Below are positions 1 through 9,116 of a stretch of DNA of 64,000 bases, piece by piece (position 1 is the first letter of the stretch; the number at the start of each line of letters is the position of its first letter). A model generated the notes under the pieces. The model did not search any database. It saw only the letters and a program-made list of their open reading frames with translations, and was not told where the DNA came from. The translations under genes were made by a program, and so were the position numbers. Where the stretch lies: the NCBI RefSeq assembly GCF_002976435.1, contig NZ_PUGF01000016.1, positions 54,136-118,135 on the forward strand, written 5' to 3'. The stretch comes from Solimicrobium silvestre. GTDB lineage: Bacteria; Pseudomonadota; Gammaproteobacteria; Burkholderiales; Burkholderiaceae_D.

Positions 1-1
1 T

Positions 2-418
2 TATTTAACCTTGCACTACCGCCTTGCTGCCAAAAACGGCACTGAAATCATCAGTACCTTTAATGAAAATCCAGCCACATTGCAATTGGGCATGGGGCAA
101 TTGGCGCCCGCTTTGGAGCAGTGTTTAATCGGTTTGCCAGAAGGCATGCATCACACGTTTGAATTGCCGCCTGAGCAAGCTTACGGCCCGCGCAATCCTG
201 ATTTGATCCAGCATGTTTCGCGCGCAACCTTGCAAGAAAATTCTGCTTTGAATGAAGACTACGTGGTCGGTGATCTGGTTGAATTTGCCGCGCCTTCGGG
301 CGGTAAATTTGCCGGTGTTTTGCGTAGTATTGATGAGCATTCAGGCTTGTTTGATTTTAATCATCCACTCGCGGGTCAAGATGTGATTTTTGAAGTGCGC
401 ATCATCGGAATTTTATAG
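2..418 (+). CDS. fkpB: FKBP-type peptidyl-prolyl isomerase, SlpA/FkpB-like (5' partial)
   Basis: Cytoplasmic peptidyl-prolyl cis-trans isomerase of the SlpA/FkpB subgroup, which combines an FKBP fold with an inserted IF chaperone flap. The visible part runs from just after the first beta strand to the C-terminus. It shows the FKBP pattern LEQCLIGLPEGMHHTFELPP followed by AYGPRNPDLIQ and the family's closing FNHPLAGQDVIFEV. The reading frame is open to the left edge without a stop, and the usual first 10 or so residues are missing, so the true start lies outside the window. A TTG at 11 is in frame but is unlikely to be the start. ispH follows on the same strand, the classic slpA-lytB pairing. 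Family assignment is confident; no unusual residues were seen. Confidence 0.9.
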   Translation, partial: YLTLHYRLAAKNGTEIISTFNENPATLQLGMGQLAPALEQCLIGLPEGMHHTFELPPEQAYGPRNPDLIQHVSRATLQENSALNEDYVVGDLVEFAAPSGGKFAGVLRSIDEHSGLFDFNHPLAGQDVIFEVRIIGIL

Positions 419-424
419 TTAGGA

Positions 425-523
425 GGACTTCCTCAAAACTGCTCCAGCGGCGTTGCACTATCCTTGCCGTACTAAAGTACTGTCTGCGTCGGTGCGCCTT
501 ACTGGATCAATTTTGCGAAAGCC
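425..523. repeat. MITE-like dispersed repeat, copy 1 (short form)
   Basis: This element fills the fkpB-ispH gap. Its ends are imperfect inverted repeats: the left end GGACTTCCTCAAAACTGCTC (425-444) resembles the reverse complement of the right end, TGGATCAATTTTGCGAAAGC (503-522). The core GCGGCGTTGC, CCTTGCCGTACTA and GTACTGTC recurs in the longer copy at 36259-36433. It has no coding capacity. It looks like a non-autonomous mobile or REP-like element; function unknown. Confidence 0.6.
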
Positions 524-542
524 CCAAAAATACAGGTAAAAA

Positions 543-1466
543 ATGGACAAAGAAATCCTATTAGCGCAACCAAGAGGCTTTTGTGCCGGTGTTGATCGTG
601 CTATTGAAATTGTTGAGCGTGCATTAACTCAATTTGGCGCACCGATTTATGTGCGCCATGAAATTGTGCATAACGCGTATGTGGTGAACGATTTGCGTCA
701 AAAAGGCGCGGTGTTTATCGAGGAATTGTCTGATGTTCCTAGTGGTAATACTGTGATTTTTTCTGCGCATGGCGTTTCTTTGGACGTGCGTAAAGAAGCT
801 GAGCAGCGTGGGCTGAAAATATTTGATGCAACCTGTCCTTTGGTCACCAAAGTACACGTAGAGGTCACCAAAATGCGCCGCGAAGGTCGTGAAATTATCA
901 TGATCGGGCATCAGGGGCATCCAGAAGTAGAAGGTACGATGGGGCAGGCTGATGAAGGTATGTATTTGGTTGAAACTTTGCAGGATGTAGCTGCATTGAC
1001 GGTTACGTCGCCGGATATGCTGGCATATGTTTCGCAAACGACCTTGTCGGTTGACGATACTGCCGAGATTATTGCTGCGTTAAAGCAAAAATTCCCACTC
1101 ATTACCGAGCCTAAAAAAACTGACATTTGTTACGCTACAACTAATCGGCAAGAAGCGGTTAAGTTTATGGCGCCGCAAGTGGATGCGGTGATTGTGGTTG
1201 GTAGTCCAAATAGTTCCAATTCCAATCGCTTGCGTGAAGTGGCTGAGAAAAAGGGCGCTGCTGCATATATGGTGGATAACGCCAAGCAAATTGATCCGAA
1301 CTGGCTTATTAATTGCACGCGTATTGGCGTTACTGCTGGAGCTTCTGCTCCGGAAGTGTTGGTGCAGGAAGTGATTGATGCATTGAAGGCGCTTGGTGCT
1401 AAGAGTGTGCGGGTGTTGGATGGGGTGCAGGAGAGTGTGGCGTTTCCTTTGCCTAAAGGGTTGTGA
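543..1466 (+). CDS. ispH: 4-hydroxy-3-methylbut-2-enyl diphosphate reductase
   Basis: Catalyses the last step of the MEP isoprenoid pathway, reducing HMBPP to IPP and DMAPP in the cytoplasm with an iron-sulfur cluster. The three cluster cysteines are visible: C14 in RGFCAGV, C98 in [10 protein letters not shown], and one near residue 198 in [11 protein letters not shown]. The substrate-binding GHPEVEGT and SSNSNRL motifs are also present. At 307 aa it is a normal family length. The ATG at 543 begins the canonical [15 protein letters not shown]-terminus. It follows fkpB, from which it is separated by a MITE-like repeat that may carry or interrupt shared transcription. No oddities within the protein. 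Confidence 0.97.
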   Translation: MDKEILLAQPRGFCAGVDRAIEIVERALTQFGAPIYVRHEIVHNAYVVNDLRQKGAVFIEELSDVPSGNTVIFSAHGVSLDVRKEAEQRGLKIFDATCPLVTKVHVEVTKMRREGREIIMIGHQGHPEVEGTMGQADEGMYLVETLQDVAALTVTSPDMLAYVSQTTLSVDDTAEIIAALKQKFPLITEPKKTDICYATTNRQEAVKFMAPQVDAVIVVGSPNSSNSNRLREVAEKKGAAAYMVDNAKQIDPNWLINCTRIGVTAGASAPEVLVQEVIDALKALGAKSVRVLDGVQESVAFPLPKGL

Positions 1467-1529
1467 TTTACGGCATTAAACATGGTATTAAGTTTGCCTA
1501 AGTAACTAGCCAGCAGGATGAATTTACGG

Positions 1530-1770
1530 CCTGTTGGTCGGGGGTAGCCCGACAGCTACTCACTTTTTTTGTCTCGCCAAAAAAGAGTAAGCAAAAAAAG
1601 GCGACCACGCTATTTCGGAAACCCCGATTTTTCTAAGAAAAAAAGGGAAAAGTTCGAAACTCGCTGCGCTCAAACAACGAACCTTTCTGATCCTTTTTTC
1701 CTTAGAAAATCCGGCCGAACTAGAAGTGGAGGTAGGTCAAAATCAACTTCAACTTCAACTTCAACAGCAA
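1530..1770. repeat. Structured intergenic repeat, copy A
   Basis: Downstream of ispH. It opens with a small hairpin (GTCGGGGGTAGCCCGAC, 1537-1553), then two GCCAAAAAA-type direct repeats. A long hairpin follows: the 5' arm 1626-1646 pairs with the 3' arm 1692-1711, nearly perfectly. The loop is conserved and contains AAGTTCGAAACTCGCTGCGC. A second copy lies at 47836-48070 with the same loop and flanks but an unrelated stem sequence that also pairs. The 116-codon reading frame through it (1569-1919) is an artefact of the repeat. Confidence 0.75.
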
Positions 1771-2263
1771 ATTCAATAGAAACACCAGCATTAGTCCCCG
1801 CCCTAGCCCCAGTGCGCAAATCGCACATGCTACTCATCAGGGTTATTAATCCATTCTTCATTCCACCACGAATTGTCCCATTGTGGAAACCACCTATCCC
1901 GTTCGTTAAACCCTTCTGATAGAGTTTCTTTTGCAAAAGTTGTTTTTCGGAAGATATTCTCTTGTGTTATCAAATTTGTTGCATTAATGAATTTGTTGTC
2001 GAGAAAAATAACCGTATAATCTCGCGAATGAGTTGATGTGGAACAACAGATCAGCTACTAAAAGAATCTCAAAAGGTGATGAAACATAACAATAGAAAGT
2101 GCATTGCTTCAGCAGTGTCTTTTCTTCTCTACTGAATCATTCCCAAGCAAACTAATTCGGCACTCCATAGAAATATGCGTGCCGTTTTGAATATGGGCGC
2201 AGCAAATAGTGTCATTGCGCAAACAATGTGTGTTTTGCAGTACCAATCAAGAGAGAGAAAACA
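1771..2263. other. Intergenic region upstream of the liv operon
   Basis: No convincing gene. It follows structured repeat copy A and leads to livH. The only clear signal is the purine-rich ribosome binding site GAGAGAG at 2251-2257 in front of the livH ATG. The liv promoter must lie here, but I cannot place it. Confidence 0.4.
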
Positions 2264-3193
2264 ATGGATACGTTTATCCAACAAATTATTAATGGATTAG
2301 TGCTCGGTAGCATGTATGCCTTAATTGCTCTGGGCTACACCATGGTATACGGCGTATTGAATTTGATTAACTTTGCGCACGGCGACGTGCTGATGATCGG
2401 TGCCATGGTTGGGTTGAGCATCATCAGATTGTTAGACATTATTGCTCCGGGTTTACCGGGCATGGTGCAATTGCTGATTGCCATCGCTGGTGCGATTCCG
2501 ATTTGTATGTTGGTCAACGTCATCATTGAACGGGTGGCTTACCGTCGTTTGCGAAATGCGCCGCGCCTTGCGCCGTTAATTACTGCAATCGGTGTTTCAA
2601 TTTTGCTGCAAACCTTTTCCATGTTGATCTGGGGCCGTAGCCCAATTTCATTCCCGCAAGTGCTGTCTTCAAATCCGATTGAAATCGGCGGTGCCGTTAT
2701 TTCGCCGACCCAAGCTACCTTATTAGTGATGGCGGCGATTGCGATGGGTTGCTTGGTTATTTTGGTAGAAAAAACCAAATTAGGTCGCGCCATGCGTGCC
2801 ACGGCAGAAAATCCACGAGTTGCTGGTTTAATGGGAGTGGATACCAATAAAGTGATTATCGCCACGTTTGCGATTGGTGCTGCATTAGCCGCGATTGCCG
2901 GTGTGATGTGGGGCGCAAACTATTCCTCTGCGCAATTTGCGATGGGTTTTGTACCAGGTTTGAAAGCTTTCTGCGCTGCGGTGTTAGGCGGTATCGGTAA
3001 TATTTATGGCGCGATGGTGGGCGGAATTATCCTCGGCCTGATTGAAAGCTTTGGCGCTGGCTATATTGGCGATCTGACCGGCGGTATGTTCGGTAGTAAC
3101 TACCAGGATATTTTTGCTTTCATCGTATTAATTTTGGTTCTCACCGTGCGCCCATCTGGAATTATGGGTGAACGTGTTGCTGACCGCGCTTAA
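2264..3193 (+). CDS. livH: Branched-chain amino acid ABC transporter permease LivH
   Basis: Inner-membrane permease of the high-affinity branched-chain amino acid (LIV-I/HAAT) importer. At 309 aa it is composed mostly of hydrophobic helices. It has the family N-terminus FIQQIINGLVLGSMYALIAL, the cytoplasmic ATPase-contact region AENPRVAGLMGVDTN, and the C-terminal VRPSGIMGE. I chose the ATG at 2264, preceded by GAGAGAG, over an upstream in-frame ATG at 2228 that adds a non-homologous 12-residue tail. It is first gene of livH-livM-livG-livF. No periplasmic binding protein precedes it; a LivK-like gene lies far away at 43.1 kb. Confidence 0.95.
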   Translation: MDTFIQQIINGLVLGSMYALIALGYTMVYGVLNLINFAHGDVLMIGAMVGLSIIRLLDIIAPGLPGMVQLLIAIAGAIPICMLVNVIIERVAYRRLRNAPRLAPLITAIGVSILLQTFSMLIWGRSPISFPQVLSSNPIEIGGAVISPTQATLLVMAAIAMGCLVILVEKTKLGRAMRATAENPRVAGLMGVDTNKVIIATFAIGAALAAIAGVMWGANYSSAQFAMGFVPGLKAFCAAVLGGIGNIYGAMVGGIILGLIESFGAGYIGDLTGGMFGSNYQDIFAFIVLILVLTVRPSGIMGERVADRA

Positions 3194-3202
3194 GGGGATG
3201 TG

Positions 3203-4414
3203 ATGTCAACAGTCTTTGATATTAAAGCAAATCCGAAACGCGCTTACAGCAGCTTTGCAATGCTGGCGGTCGTGTTAATCGCATTTCCCTTTATTGCCGC
3301 TAATTTTGGTAATTCCTGGGTACGGATTATTGATATGGCGCTGCTCTATATTATGCTGGCGCTGGGTTTAAATATTGTGGTGGGTTTTGCTGGTTTGTTG
3401 GATTTAGGTTACATCGCTTTTTATGCGATCGGTGCTTACATGACGGGCTTGCTGGCTTCGCCGCAATTTGCCGCGGTATTGGAATCGTTTGTGAATACTT
3501 ACCCACCAGTGGGTGAGTTTTTGATTTGGATTTGTGGCCCGGAGATTGTGCAAAACGGTATCCATTTATCGGTCTGGTTGATTGTGCCGTTAGGCGCAGC
3601 GGTCGCGGCATTTTTTGGTGCTTTATTAGGTGCACCAACACTCAAATTGCGTGGCGATTATCTGGCGATTGTGACGTTGGGCTTCGGTGAAATTATTCGT
3701 ATTTTTATGAATAACCTGAACGCGCCAGTCAATATTACCAATGGTCCGCAAGGGATTAACATGATTGACCCTATCCGCATTTTCGGTGTTTCCTTGGCCG
3801 GTGAAGAAGGCTCCAAAGCCACGGTGTTTATCGGTCATTTTTCCATGCCTTCGGTTAATGCCTACTACTTCCTGTTTTTACTCTTATGCATTGCCATCGT
3901 ATTCATTACCGTGCGTTTGCAACATTCACGTTTAGGCCGCGCTTGGGTAGCTATTCGTGAAGATGAAATTGCGGCGAAAGCGATGGGAATTAATACCCGT
4001 AATATTAAATTGCTGGCATTTTCGATGGGCGCTTCCTTCGCTGGTGTGGCCGGTGCGATGTTTGCTGCATTCCAGGGTTTTGTGTCGCCTGAATCATTCT
4101 CTTTAAATGAATCGATTGCCGTGTTGGCGATGGTGGTGTTGGGCGGTATCGGTCATGTGCCTGGTGTGATTTTGGGCGGCGCATTGTTGGCTGCGTTGCC
4201 GGAAGTATTGCGTCATGTGGTGGAGCCGTTGCAGATGACGTTGTTTGGAACCGTGTTGGTCGAAGCCGAAGTAATGCGTCAGTTGTTATACGGTTTGGCG
4301 ATGGTGGTAATTATGCTGTATCGCCCGGCTGGTTTATGGCCTTCGCCCAAGCATGAAGATCGGGTTCTTGATCTGCCTGATGATTCAACCGATCCAAGTA
4401 ATGTTGCGGCATAA
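3203..4414 (+). CDS. livM: Branched-chain amino acid ABC transporter permease LivM
   Basis: Second integral-membrane permease of the LIV importer, which pairs with LivH to form the channel. The 403-aa protein is hydrophobic throughout. It carries the LivM core LGLNIVVGFAGLLDLGYIAF, a GALLGAPTLKLRGDYLAIVT segment, the ATPase-coupling region EDEIAAKAMGINTRN, and the terminal YRPAGLWPSPKHE. The ATG at 3203 has GGGG five bases upstream; an adjacent GTG at 3200 is the alternative start. It begins 9 bases after the livH stop, consistent with one transcript. The periplasmic insert around residues 100-120 is slightly longer than in the E. coli protein. Confidence 0.95.
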   Translation: MSTVFDIKANPKRAYSSFAMLAVVLIAFPFIAANFGNSWVRIIDMALLYIMLALGLNIVVGFAGLLDLGYIAFYAIGAYMTGLLASPQFAAVLESFVNTYPPVGEFLIWICGPEIVQNGIHLSVWLIVPLGAAVAAFFGALLGAPTLKLRGDYLAIVTLGFGEIIRIFMNNLNAPVNITNGPQGINMIDPIRIFGVSLAGEEGSKATVFIGHFSMPSVNAYYFLFLLLCIAIVFITVRLQHSRLGRAWVAIREDEIAAKAMGINTRNIKLLAFSMGASFAGVAGAMFAAFQGFVSPESFSLNESIAVLAMVVLGGIGHVPGVILGGALLAALPEVLRHVVEPLQMTLFGTVLVEAEVMRQLLYGLAMVVIMLYRPAGLWPSPKHEDRVLDLPDDSTDPSNVAA

Positions 4415-4423
4415 GGAGACAAC

Positions 4424-5194
4424 ATGAGTGAACAAATTATGCTCAATATTGAAGGTGTGAATAAGAGTTTTGGTGGTTTGCAAGCCTTATCCAACGTCAA
4501 TATTCAAATTAAAAAAGGTCAAATTTACGGCCTGATAGGCCCGAACGGCGCTGGTAAAACTACCTTATTTAATGTGATTACCGGTTTATATCAACCCGAT
4601 ACCGGTAAGTTTGAACTTGCTGGCAAACGCTATTCGCCTTCTGCGCCGCATGAAGTGGCAAAAGTAGGGATTGCCCGTACGTTTCAAAACATCCGTTTAT
4701 TTGGTGAAATGACAGCCTTGGAAAACGTCATGGTCGGGCGTCATGTACGTACCCATCAAGGCGTATTCGGCGCAGTGTTTCAGCATGCGGCAGCGCGGCG
4801 CGAAGAGCGTGAAATTAAACAGCGCGCGCAGGAATTATTGGACTTTGTCGGCATCGGCCAATTCGCTGGGCGTACTTCTAAATTTTTATCCTACGGTGAT
4901 CAACGTCGCCTGGAAATCGCCCGTGCTTTGGCAACCGATCCGCAATTGTTGGCGTTGGATGAGCCTGCGGCCGGGATGAATGCGACCGAAAAATTAGCCC
5001 TGCGTGAATTACTGGTCAAAATTAAAGCCGAAGGCAAAACCATTTTATTGATTGAGCACGACGTCAAATTAATGATGGGCTTGTGCGATCGCTTAACCGT
5101 ATTGGATTACGGAAAACCAATTGCCGAAGGCTTGCCGTCCGAGATCCAGAAAAACCCTGCCGTGATTGAGGCATATTTGGGAGGTGGTCACTAA
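4424..5194 (+). CDS. livG: Branched-chain amino acid ABC transporter ATP-binding protein LivG
   Basis: Cytoplasmic ATPase of the LIV importer; 256 aa, a single ABC domain. Walker A is GPNGAGKTT (about residues 40-48). The ABC signature is the LivG-type LSYGDQRRLEIARALA rather than canonical LSGGQ, Walker B is LLALDEPAAGMN, and the switch histidine is in LLIEHDVKLMM. A good ribosome binding site (AAGGAGA) precedes the ATG. The stop codon overlaps the livF start by one base (TAATG), implying translational coupling and balanced LivG/LivF production. Confidence 0.96.
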   Translation: MSEQIMLNIEGVNKSFGGLQALSNVNIQIKKGQIYGLIGPNGAGKTTLFNVITGLYQPDTGKFELAGKRYSPSAPHEVAKVGIARTFQNIRLFGEMTALENVMVGRHVRTHQGVFGAVFQHAAARREEREIKQRAQELLDFVGIGQFAGRTSKFLSYGDQRRLEIARALATDPQLLALDEPAAGMNATEKLALRELLVKIKAEGKTILLIEHDVKLMMGLCDRLTVLDYGKPIAEGLPSEIQKNPAVIEAYLGGGH

Positions 5195-5916
5195 TGACTG
5201 ATTCCGTATTAAAAATTAGCGGCCTGAAAGTGGCATACGGCGGGATTAAAGCCGTCAAAGGTATTGATCTTGAAGTGAATCAAGGCGAATTAGTGACGTT
5301 AATCGGAGCTAATGGCGCCGGTAAAACCACCACCTTGAAAGCGATTACCGGCACTTTACCGTCCGGTAAAGTTGAGGGTGATATTGCGTATTTAGGAAAG
5401 AGTTTAACTGGTATTACCCCGTTTAAATTAATCCATCAACGTCTTGCTATGGTGCCTGAAGGGCGCGGCGTATTTACCCGCATGTCCATTCATGAAAATT
5501 TGATGATGGGCGCATTTATTCGTGAAGATAAAGCGGGCATTGAAGCTGATATTGAAAAATGGTTCAGCGTGTTTCCACGTTTAAAAGAACGTTCTGCGCA
5601 ATTGGCCGGTACTTTATCTGGTGGCGAACAGCAAATGCTGGCGATGGCGCGGGCTTTAATGAGTCATCCAAAATTGCTGCTGTTGGATGAGCCTTCGATG
5701 GGCTTGTCGCCGATTATGGTGGAAAAGATTTTTGAAGTGATACGTAATGTCTCCAAAGAAGGCGTCACGATTTTGCTGGTCGAACAAAACGCTAAATTAG
5801 CGTTGCAGGCGGCACACCGTGGTTATGTGATGGATTCCGGTTTGATTACGATTAGCGGCGAAGCCAAGGCCTTGTTGAATGACCCTAAAGTGCAGGCGGC
5901 TTATTTAGGTGAATAA
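5194..5916 (+). CDS. livF: Branched-chain amino acid ABC transporter ATP-binding protein LivF
   Basis: Second ATPase of the LIV importer, forming the nucleotide-binding heterodimer with LivG; 240 aa. Walker A is GANGAGKTTT, the signature is LSGGEQQMLAMARALM, Walker B is LLLLDEPSMGLSP, and the switch histidine position is replaced by Q in LLVEQNAKLAL, as is normal for LivF. The C-terminus AAYLGE is typical. The start codon overlaps the livG stop. It is the last gene of the operon; no clear intrinsic terminator follows, and REP-like repeats lie about 90 bases downstream. Confidence 0.96.
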   Translation: MTDSVLKISGLKVAYGGIKAVKGIDLEVNQGELVTLIGANGAGKTTTLKAITGTLPSGKVEGDIAYLGKSLTGITPFKLIHQRLAMVPEGRGVFTRMSIHENLMMGAFIREDKAGIEADIEKWFSVFPRLKERSAQLAGTLSGGEQQMLAMARALMSHPKLLLLDEPSMGLSPIMVEKIFEVIRNVSKEGVTILLVEQNAKLALQAAHRGYVMDSGLITISGEAKALLNDPKVQAAYLGE

Positions 5917-6004
5917 TTAAACTGTCATTTTTGCGTAGGTGAGAATTTTTGCCGATAAATTTTTAGATGCGCTACTTATTAATTAGCCGTATCTTTTAAT
6001 ATCG

Positions 6005-6160
6005 TCACTCCCGCGCAGGCGGGAGTCTAGGGGATGACACGGAAAATCATTAAATAAGTAAATTTTTTTTGATACCTTGGTGATGGAATAAGTACCTGAA
6101 TCTTAATTATTGTTGCAGGCACTCACGCGCCACTGGATTCCCGCCTGCGCGGGAATAACG
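6005..6160. repeat. Pair of inverted REP/dRS3-like palindromes
   Basis: Two related palindromic units point toward each other in the livF to 6291 gap: CTCCCGCGCAGGCGGGAG near 6008-6025 and ATTCCCGCCTGCGCGGGAAT near 6137-6156. With flanks (CACT/AGTC and CACTGG), each is close to the reverse complement of the other. The second fits the ATTCCC-N8-GGGAAT pattern known from Neisseria dRS3. The paired layout recalls BIME elements, which can act as transcript-stabilising 3' structures or recombination sites. Confidence 0.7.
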
Positions 6161-6290
6161 CTAATTGGGAAGCGGTTTATAAGTAAGCCCGTAGTGACTA
6201 CTAGGGTATGTTGAAATTGGATTTGATGTTATTTCTGCGGGCTAATTTGACCCAAAACTGGCGTTTTTCGAACACTATGTGGATTTCATC

Positions 6291-7331
6291 ATGCGTAAAA
6301 CGTTGATCGTAATCGCTTTAAGTTTTATTACTGCTCAAGCAGCCATAGCGGCTCAAGCTACGCCATGGTGCACCGTTGATTCGGTACCCGACACTACCAT
6401 TAAATCCCTACAAAAAGACGCAGATAAACGCAGCGCCGATCAATCACGCGCCATCGCTCGCGTGCATACTGAAGGCACGCTGCCGCATCAAGGTATTTGG
6501 GATCAAAGTATCGAAGCCAAAAAAGATTTACCATTGATTCGTGAGCTTGCGCTCATTTGGCGTGTCAATCATGACCCTGCCGTTTTAACGCATTTAACGA
6601 CACTGTTAGATGCTTGGGCCAGCATATACCAACCTAGCTTTAATCCCATCGACGAAACCGATTTTGATGCCATCATCGATGCGTATGCCATTACTGAGGT
6701 AGATTTACCTGCGACTACGCGCGATAAAGTAGCCGCCTTATTGCATCGCTGGGCAACCGGATATATCGATCAAATGCTGCATAACGACAAGCCGGGCAAA
6801 GGTAAGTGGACCAATAACTGGCAGAGTCATCGCATTAAGTTAGCGACGCTTTCAGCTGTGGCGTTGGGCGATACGCGCCTAATTGACGCAGCGCGTTGGC
6901 AGTTTTTAAAACAGATAAATCAAAACCTGCATTCCAATGGACTAAGCATCGACTTTGAAGAACGCGACGCGTTGCATTACACCGTCTATGATCTGGAACC
7001 GTTAGTACGCGCCGCGATGGCGGCTCGTACGATAGGTCAGGATTGGCTGAATTTGCAAGCAGAAAATGGTGCGTCGCTGGCCGCCGGTTTGAATTGGCTG
7101 TTGCCGTATGCACGTGGTGAACAGACGCATGAAGAGTATGTGCACACCACGGTTAAATTTGATCTGCAACGACGCGACGCTGGTGTGGCCGGATTTACCG
7201 GAATGTGGGAACCGAAAAGTAGTGGGCAGTTGTATTGGTTAGCCAGTACGTTGGATGCGCATTATCTTCCGGTGGCACAGAGTTTAATCAATCAATCTGC
7301 CTGGATAGCTGCTTGCTGGCAGGCGCGTTAA
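6291..7331 (+). CDS. Secreted alginate-lyase-like (alpha/alpha toroid) protein
   Basis: A 346-aa exported protein with a signal peptide (MRKTLIVIALSFITAQAAIA, cleavage near AIA-AQA). It resembles the alginate lyase PL5-like fold, an alpha/alpha toroid. Supporting segments are NNWQSHRIKLATLSAVALGD (about residue 170), where N, W, H and R line the active site in this family, and DFEERDALHYTVYDLEPL (about residue 220). It probably acts on an acidic polysaccharide in the periplasm; substrate is not established. The ATG at 6291 is preferred over an in-frame GTG at 6279 because it starts directly with a signal peptide. It stands alone, with a GNAT gene 19 bases downstream. Confidence 0.7.
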   Translation: MRKTLIVIALSFITAQAAIAAQATPWCTVDSVPDTTIKSLQKDADKRSADQSRAIARVHTEGTLPHQGIWDQSIEAKKDLPLIRELALIWRVNHDPAVLTHLTTLLDAWASIYQPSFNPIDETDFDAIIDAYAITEVDLPATTRDKVAALLHRWATGYIDQMLHNDKPGKGKWTNNWQSHRIKLATLSAVALGDTRLIDAARWQFLKQINQNLHSNGLSIDFEERDALHYTVYDLEPLVRAAMAARTIGQDWLNLQAENGASLAAGLNWLLPYARGEQTHEEYVHTTVKFDLQRRDAGVAGFTGMWEPKSSGQLYWLASTLDAHYLPVAQSLINQSAWIAACWQAR

Positions 7332-7350
7332 TTCAACCTAGAAATGGTGC

Positions 7351-7839
7351 ATGTTCATGTTTAACATTATCGAAGCAAATCTAGCTACTCCCGCACATGC
7401 AGCAGCATTGGTTGAGTTACTCAACCACTACGCAATGGATGCCATGGGCGGTGGTGAGCCGCTGTCGGATCAGGTCAAAAATACGTTGGCCGCAGAGTTA
7501 CACAAAAGGCCAACTGCGCGCGTGGTGCTGGCGTTTGATGGTGAAATTCCGGCCGGGCTTATTATCTGCTTTGAAGGCTTTTCTACTTTTGCCTGCAAAC
7601 CTTTATTGAATCTTCACGACGTGGTCGTGCATCAATCGTATCGAGGCAAAGGCTTATTCAGACTGATGTTGCAACAAGTGGAAAGCATTGCGCAGGAGCT
7701 TGGCTGTTGCAAGTTGACGATGGAAGTGCTGGAAGGGAATCATGTCGCATTAGTGGCTTACAAAGCGAACGGCTTTGCAGGATATGATTTAGTTGCTGGT
7801 ATGGGGCAAGCGGTATTTTGGCAAAAGAAATTGTTTTGA
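7351..7839 (+). CDS. GNAT-family N-acetyltransferase
   Basis: A 162-aa single-domain GCN5-related acetyltransferase. The acetyl-CoA pyrophosphate-binding motif A is clear in LHDVVVHQSYRGKGLFRLML (about residues 90-109, with the R-G-K-G turn). It is followed by a motif B-like stretch in MEVLEGNHVALVAYKANGF. The substrate cannot be deduced. Start is ATG 7351, with a second ATG six bases on. It converges on amt across a strong bidirectional hairpin. A small-molecule or protein N-acetylation role is likely. Confidence 0.85.
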   Translation: MFMFNIIEANLATPAHAAALVELLNHYAMDAMGGGEPLSDQVKNTLAAELHKRPTARVVLAFDGEIPAGLIICFEGFSTFACKPLLNLHDVVVHQSYRGKGLFRLMLQQVESIAQELGCCKLTMEVLEGNHVALVAYKANGFAGYDLVAGMGQAVFWQKKLF

Positions 7840-7850
7840 TTAAATAAGTA

Positions 7851-7874
7851 GGTGGGCACAGTTTTGTGCCCACC
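7851..7874. terminator. Bidirectional hairpin between the GNAT gene and amt
   Basis: A perfect 10-bp stem, GGTGGGCACA (7851-7860) and TGTGCCCACC (7865-7874), with a GTTT loop. It lies exactly between two convergent genes. The T-run is poor on both strands, so it may act as a transcript end or stabiliser more than a classic terminator. Confidence 0.65.
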
Positions 7875-7880
7875 ACCAAG

Positions 7881-9116
7881 CTAAGAAATATAAGCTTCTT
7901 CGCCATGAAACGCATCATCCATATTGTCTTCGCTAGCCGGATCGACCCGCACAGGCGTGAACAGGTTAATTAGCCACAACATGCCATAGGTGAAGGAAAA
8001 AGCCCAAACGCCGGAGATAATAACGGCCGCTACCTGCATGAAGAAGAACGAGGTATTGCCGAGTAATAACCCGTCAGCGCCATTCACATTCCACGCCTTG
8101 GCGGCAAATACACCCAGCAATATCGTCCCAACCATCCCGCCGATGCCATGTACGCCCCACACATCGAGCGCATCATCCCAGCCGAAGCGGTTCTTAAGTG
8201 CAACCGCATAGAAGCAAATCGCACCGGCACAAATACCAATCAGTGCAGCCGAGCTCAGCGACACATAACCGGCAGCGGGCGTGATGGTCGCCAAGCCAGC
8301 AATACCGCCAGTTAACAAGCCGACGAACTTCGGTTTTTTGTGTTTGTACCACTCAATGAGCAACCAGGTAATAGCTGCAAAAGAAGCGGCGATATCGGTA
8401 TTGAGGAAGGCAGACGCGGTGACCGAATCAACCCGCAGTTCAGAGCCAGCATTGAAGCCGTACCAGCCGAACCAGAGCAGTCCGGAGCCAAGCGCGATGA
8501 GCGGAACATTGTGCGGTTTTAATTCCACTTTCTGACGGCGGCCGACGTACAAAACCGACGCCAAGGCAGCAAAACCGGCAGTGTTGTGCACCACGATGCC
8601 GCCGGCATAATCAAGCACACCCCATTTGGCAAACAGGCCATCTGGGCTCCACACCATATGCACAAACGGGAAATACACAAACACCAGCCAGCCAGTTAAA
8701 AACAGGAAATAGGCTTTGAACGTGACGCGATTGGCAAAAGCGCCGGTGATTAAAGCTGGCGTGATGATGGCAAACATCATTTGATAAGCGACGTGTACGA
8801 TCAGCGGAATACCTGCATCGTTGCCTTTGAACATGGTTTCTAAGGTAATTCCATGTAAGAACGCGTAGTAGGTCGGGTCGCCAATGATGCCGTTGATAGT
8901 TGGGCCGAAGCACATCGAGTAGCCGAAGGCAAACCACAAAACGGTGGTCCAGCATAGGGAGATAAAGCTTTGCATCATGATGGACAGAACATTTTTGTTG
9001 CCCACCAATCCACCGTAGAAGAAGGCTAACCCTGGCGTCATTAGCATGACCAGGCTTGAGCAGAGCAGCATGAAGCCGGTGTTTCCGACATTTAATGGAA
9101 TAATTAACTGTGACAT
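7881..9116 (-). CDS. amt: Ammonium transporter (Amt/MEP/Rh family)
   Basis: Trimeric inner-membrane ammonium channel; 411 aa with about 11 hydrophobic helices. The family signatures are NTGFMLLCSSLVMLMTPGLA at the N-terminus, AFFYGGLVGNKNVLS, the periplasmic-gate and pore region WSPDGLFAKWGVLDYAGGIV, and DDALDVWGVHGIGGMVGT containing the second pore histidine. The mature-type N-terminus lacks the cleaved signal segment of E. coli AmtB. No glnK PII gene lies next to it, which is unusual, so its regulator must be elsewhere. It converges on the GNAT gene. Confidence 0.95.
   Translation of the reverse strand: MSQLIIPLNVGNTGFMLLCSSLVMLMTPGLAFFYGGLVGNKNVLSIMMQSFISLCWTTVLWFAFGYSMCFGPTINGIIGDPTYYAFLHGITLETMFKGNDAGIPLIVHVAYQMMFAIITPALITGAFANRVTFKAYFLFLTGWLVFVYFPFVHMVWSPDGLFAKWGVLDYAGGIVVHNTAGFAALASVLYVGRRQKVELKPHNVPLIALGSGLLWFGWYGFNAGSELRVDSVTASAFLNTDIAASFAAITWLLIEWYKHKKPKFVGLLTGGIAGLATITPAAGYVSLSSAALIGICAGAICFYAVALKNRFGWDDALDVWGVHGIGGMVGTILLGVFAAKAWNVNGADGLLLGNTSFFFMQVAAVIISGVWAFSFTYGMLWLINLFTPVRVDPASEDNMDDAFHGEEAYIS

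Noticed and set aside
1569..1919. 116-codon frame with Ser/Thr repeats downstream of ispH
   Set aside because: It reads through structured repeat copy A and its simple TCAACT tail; the frame is not kept in copy B and no ribosome binding site is present.
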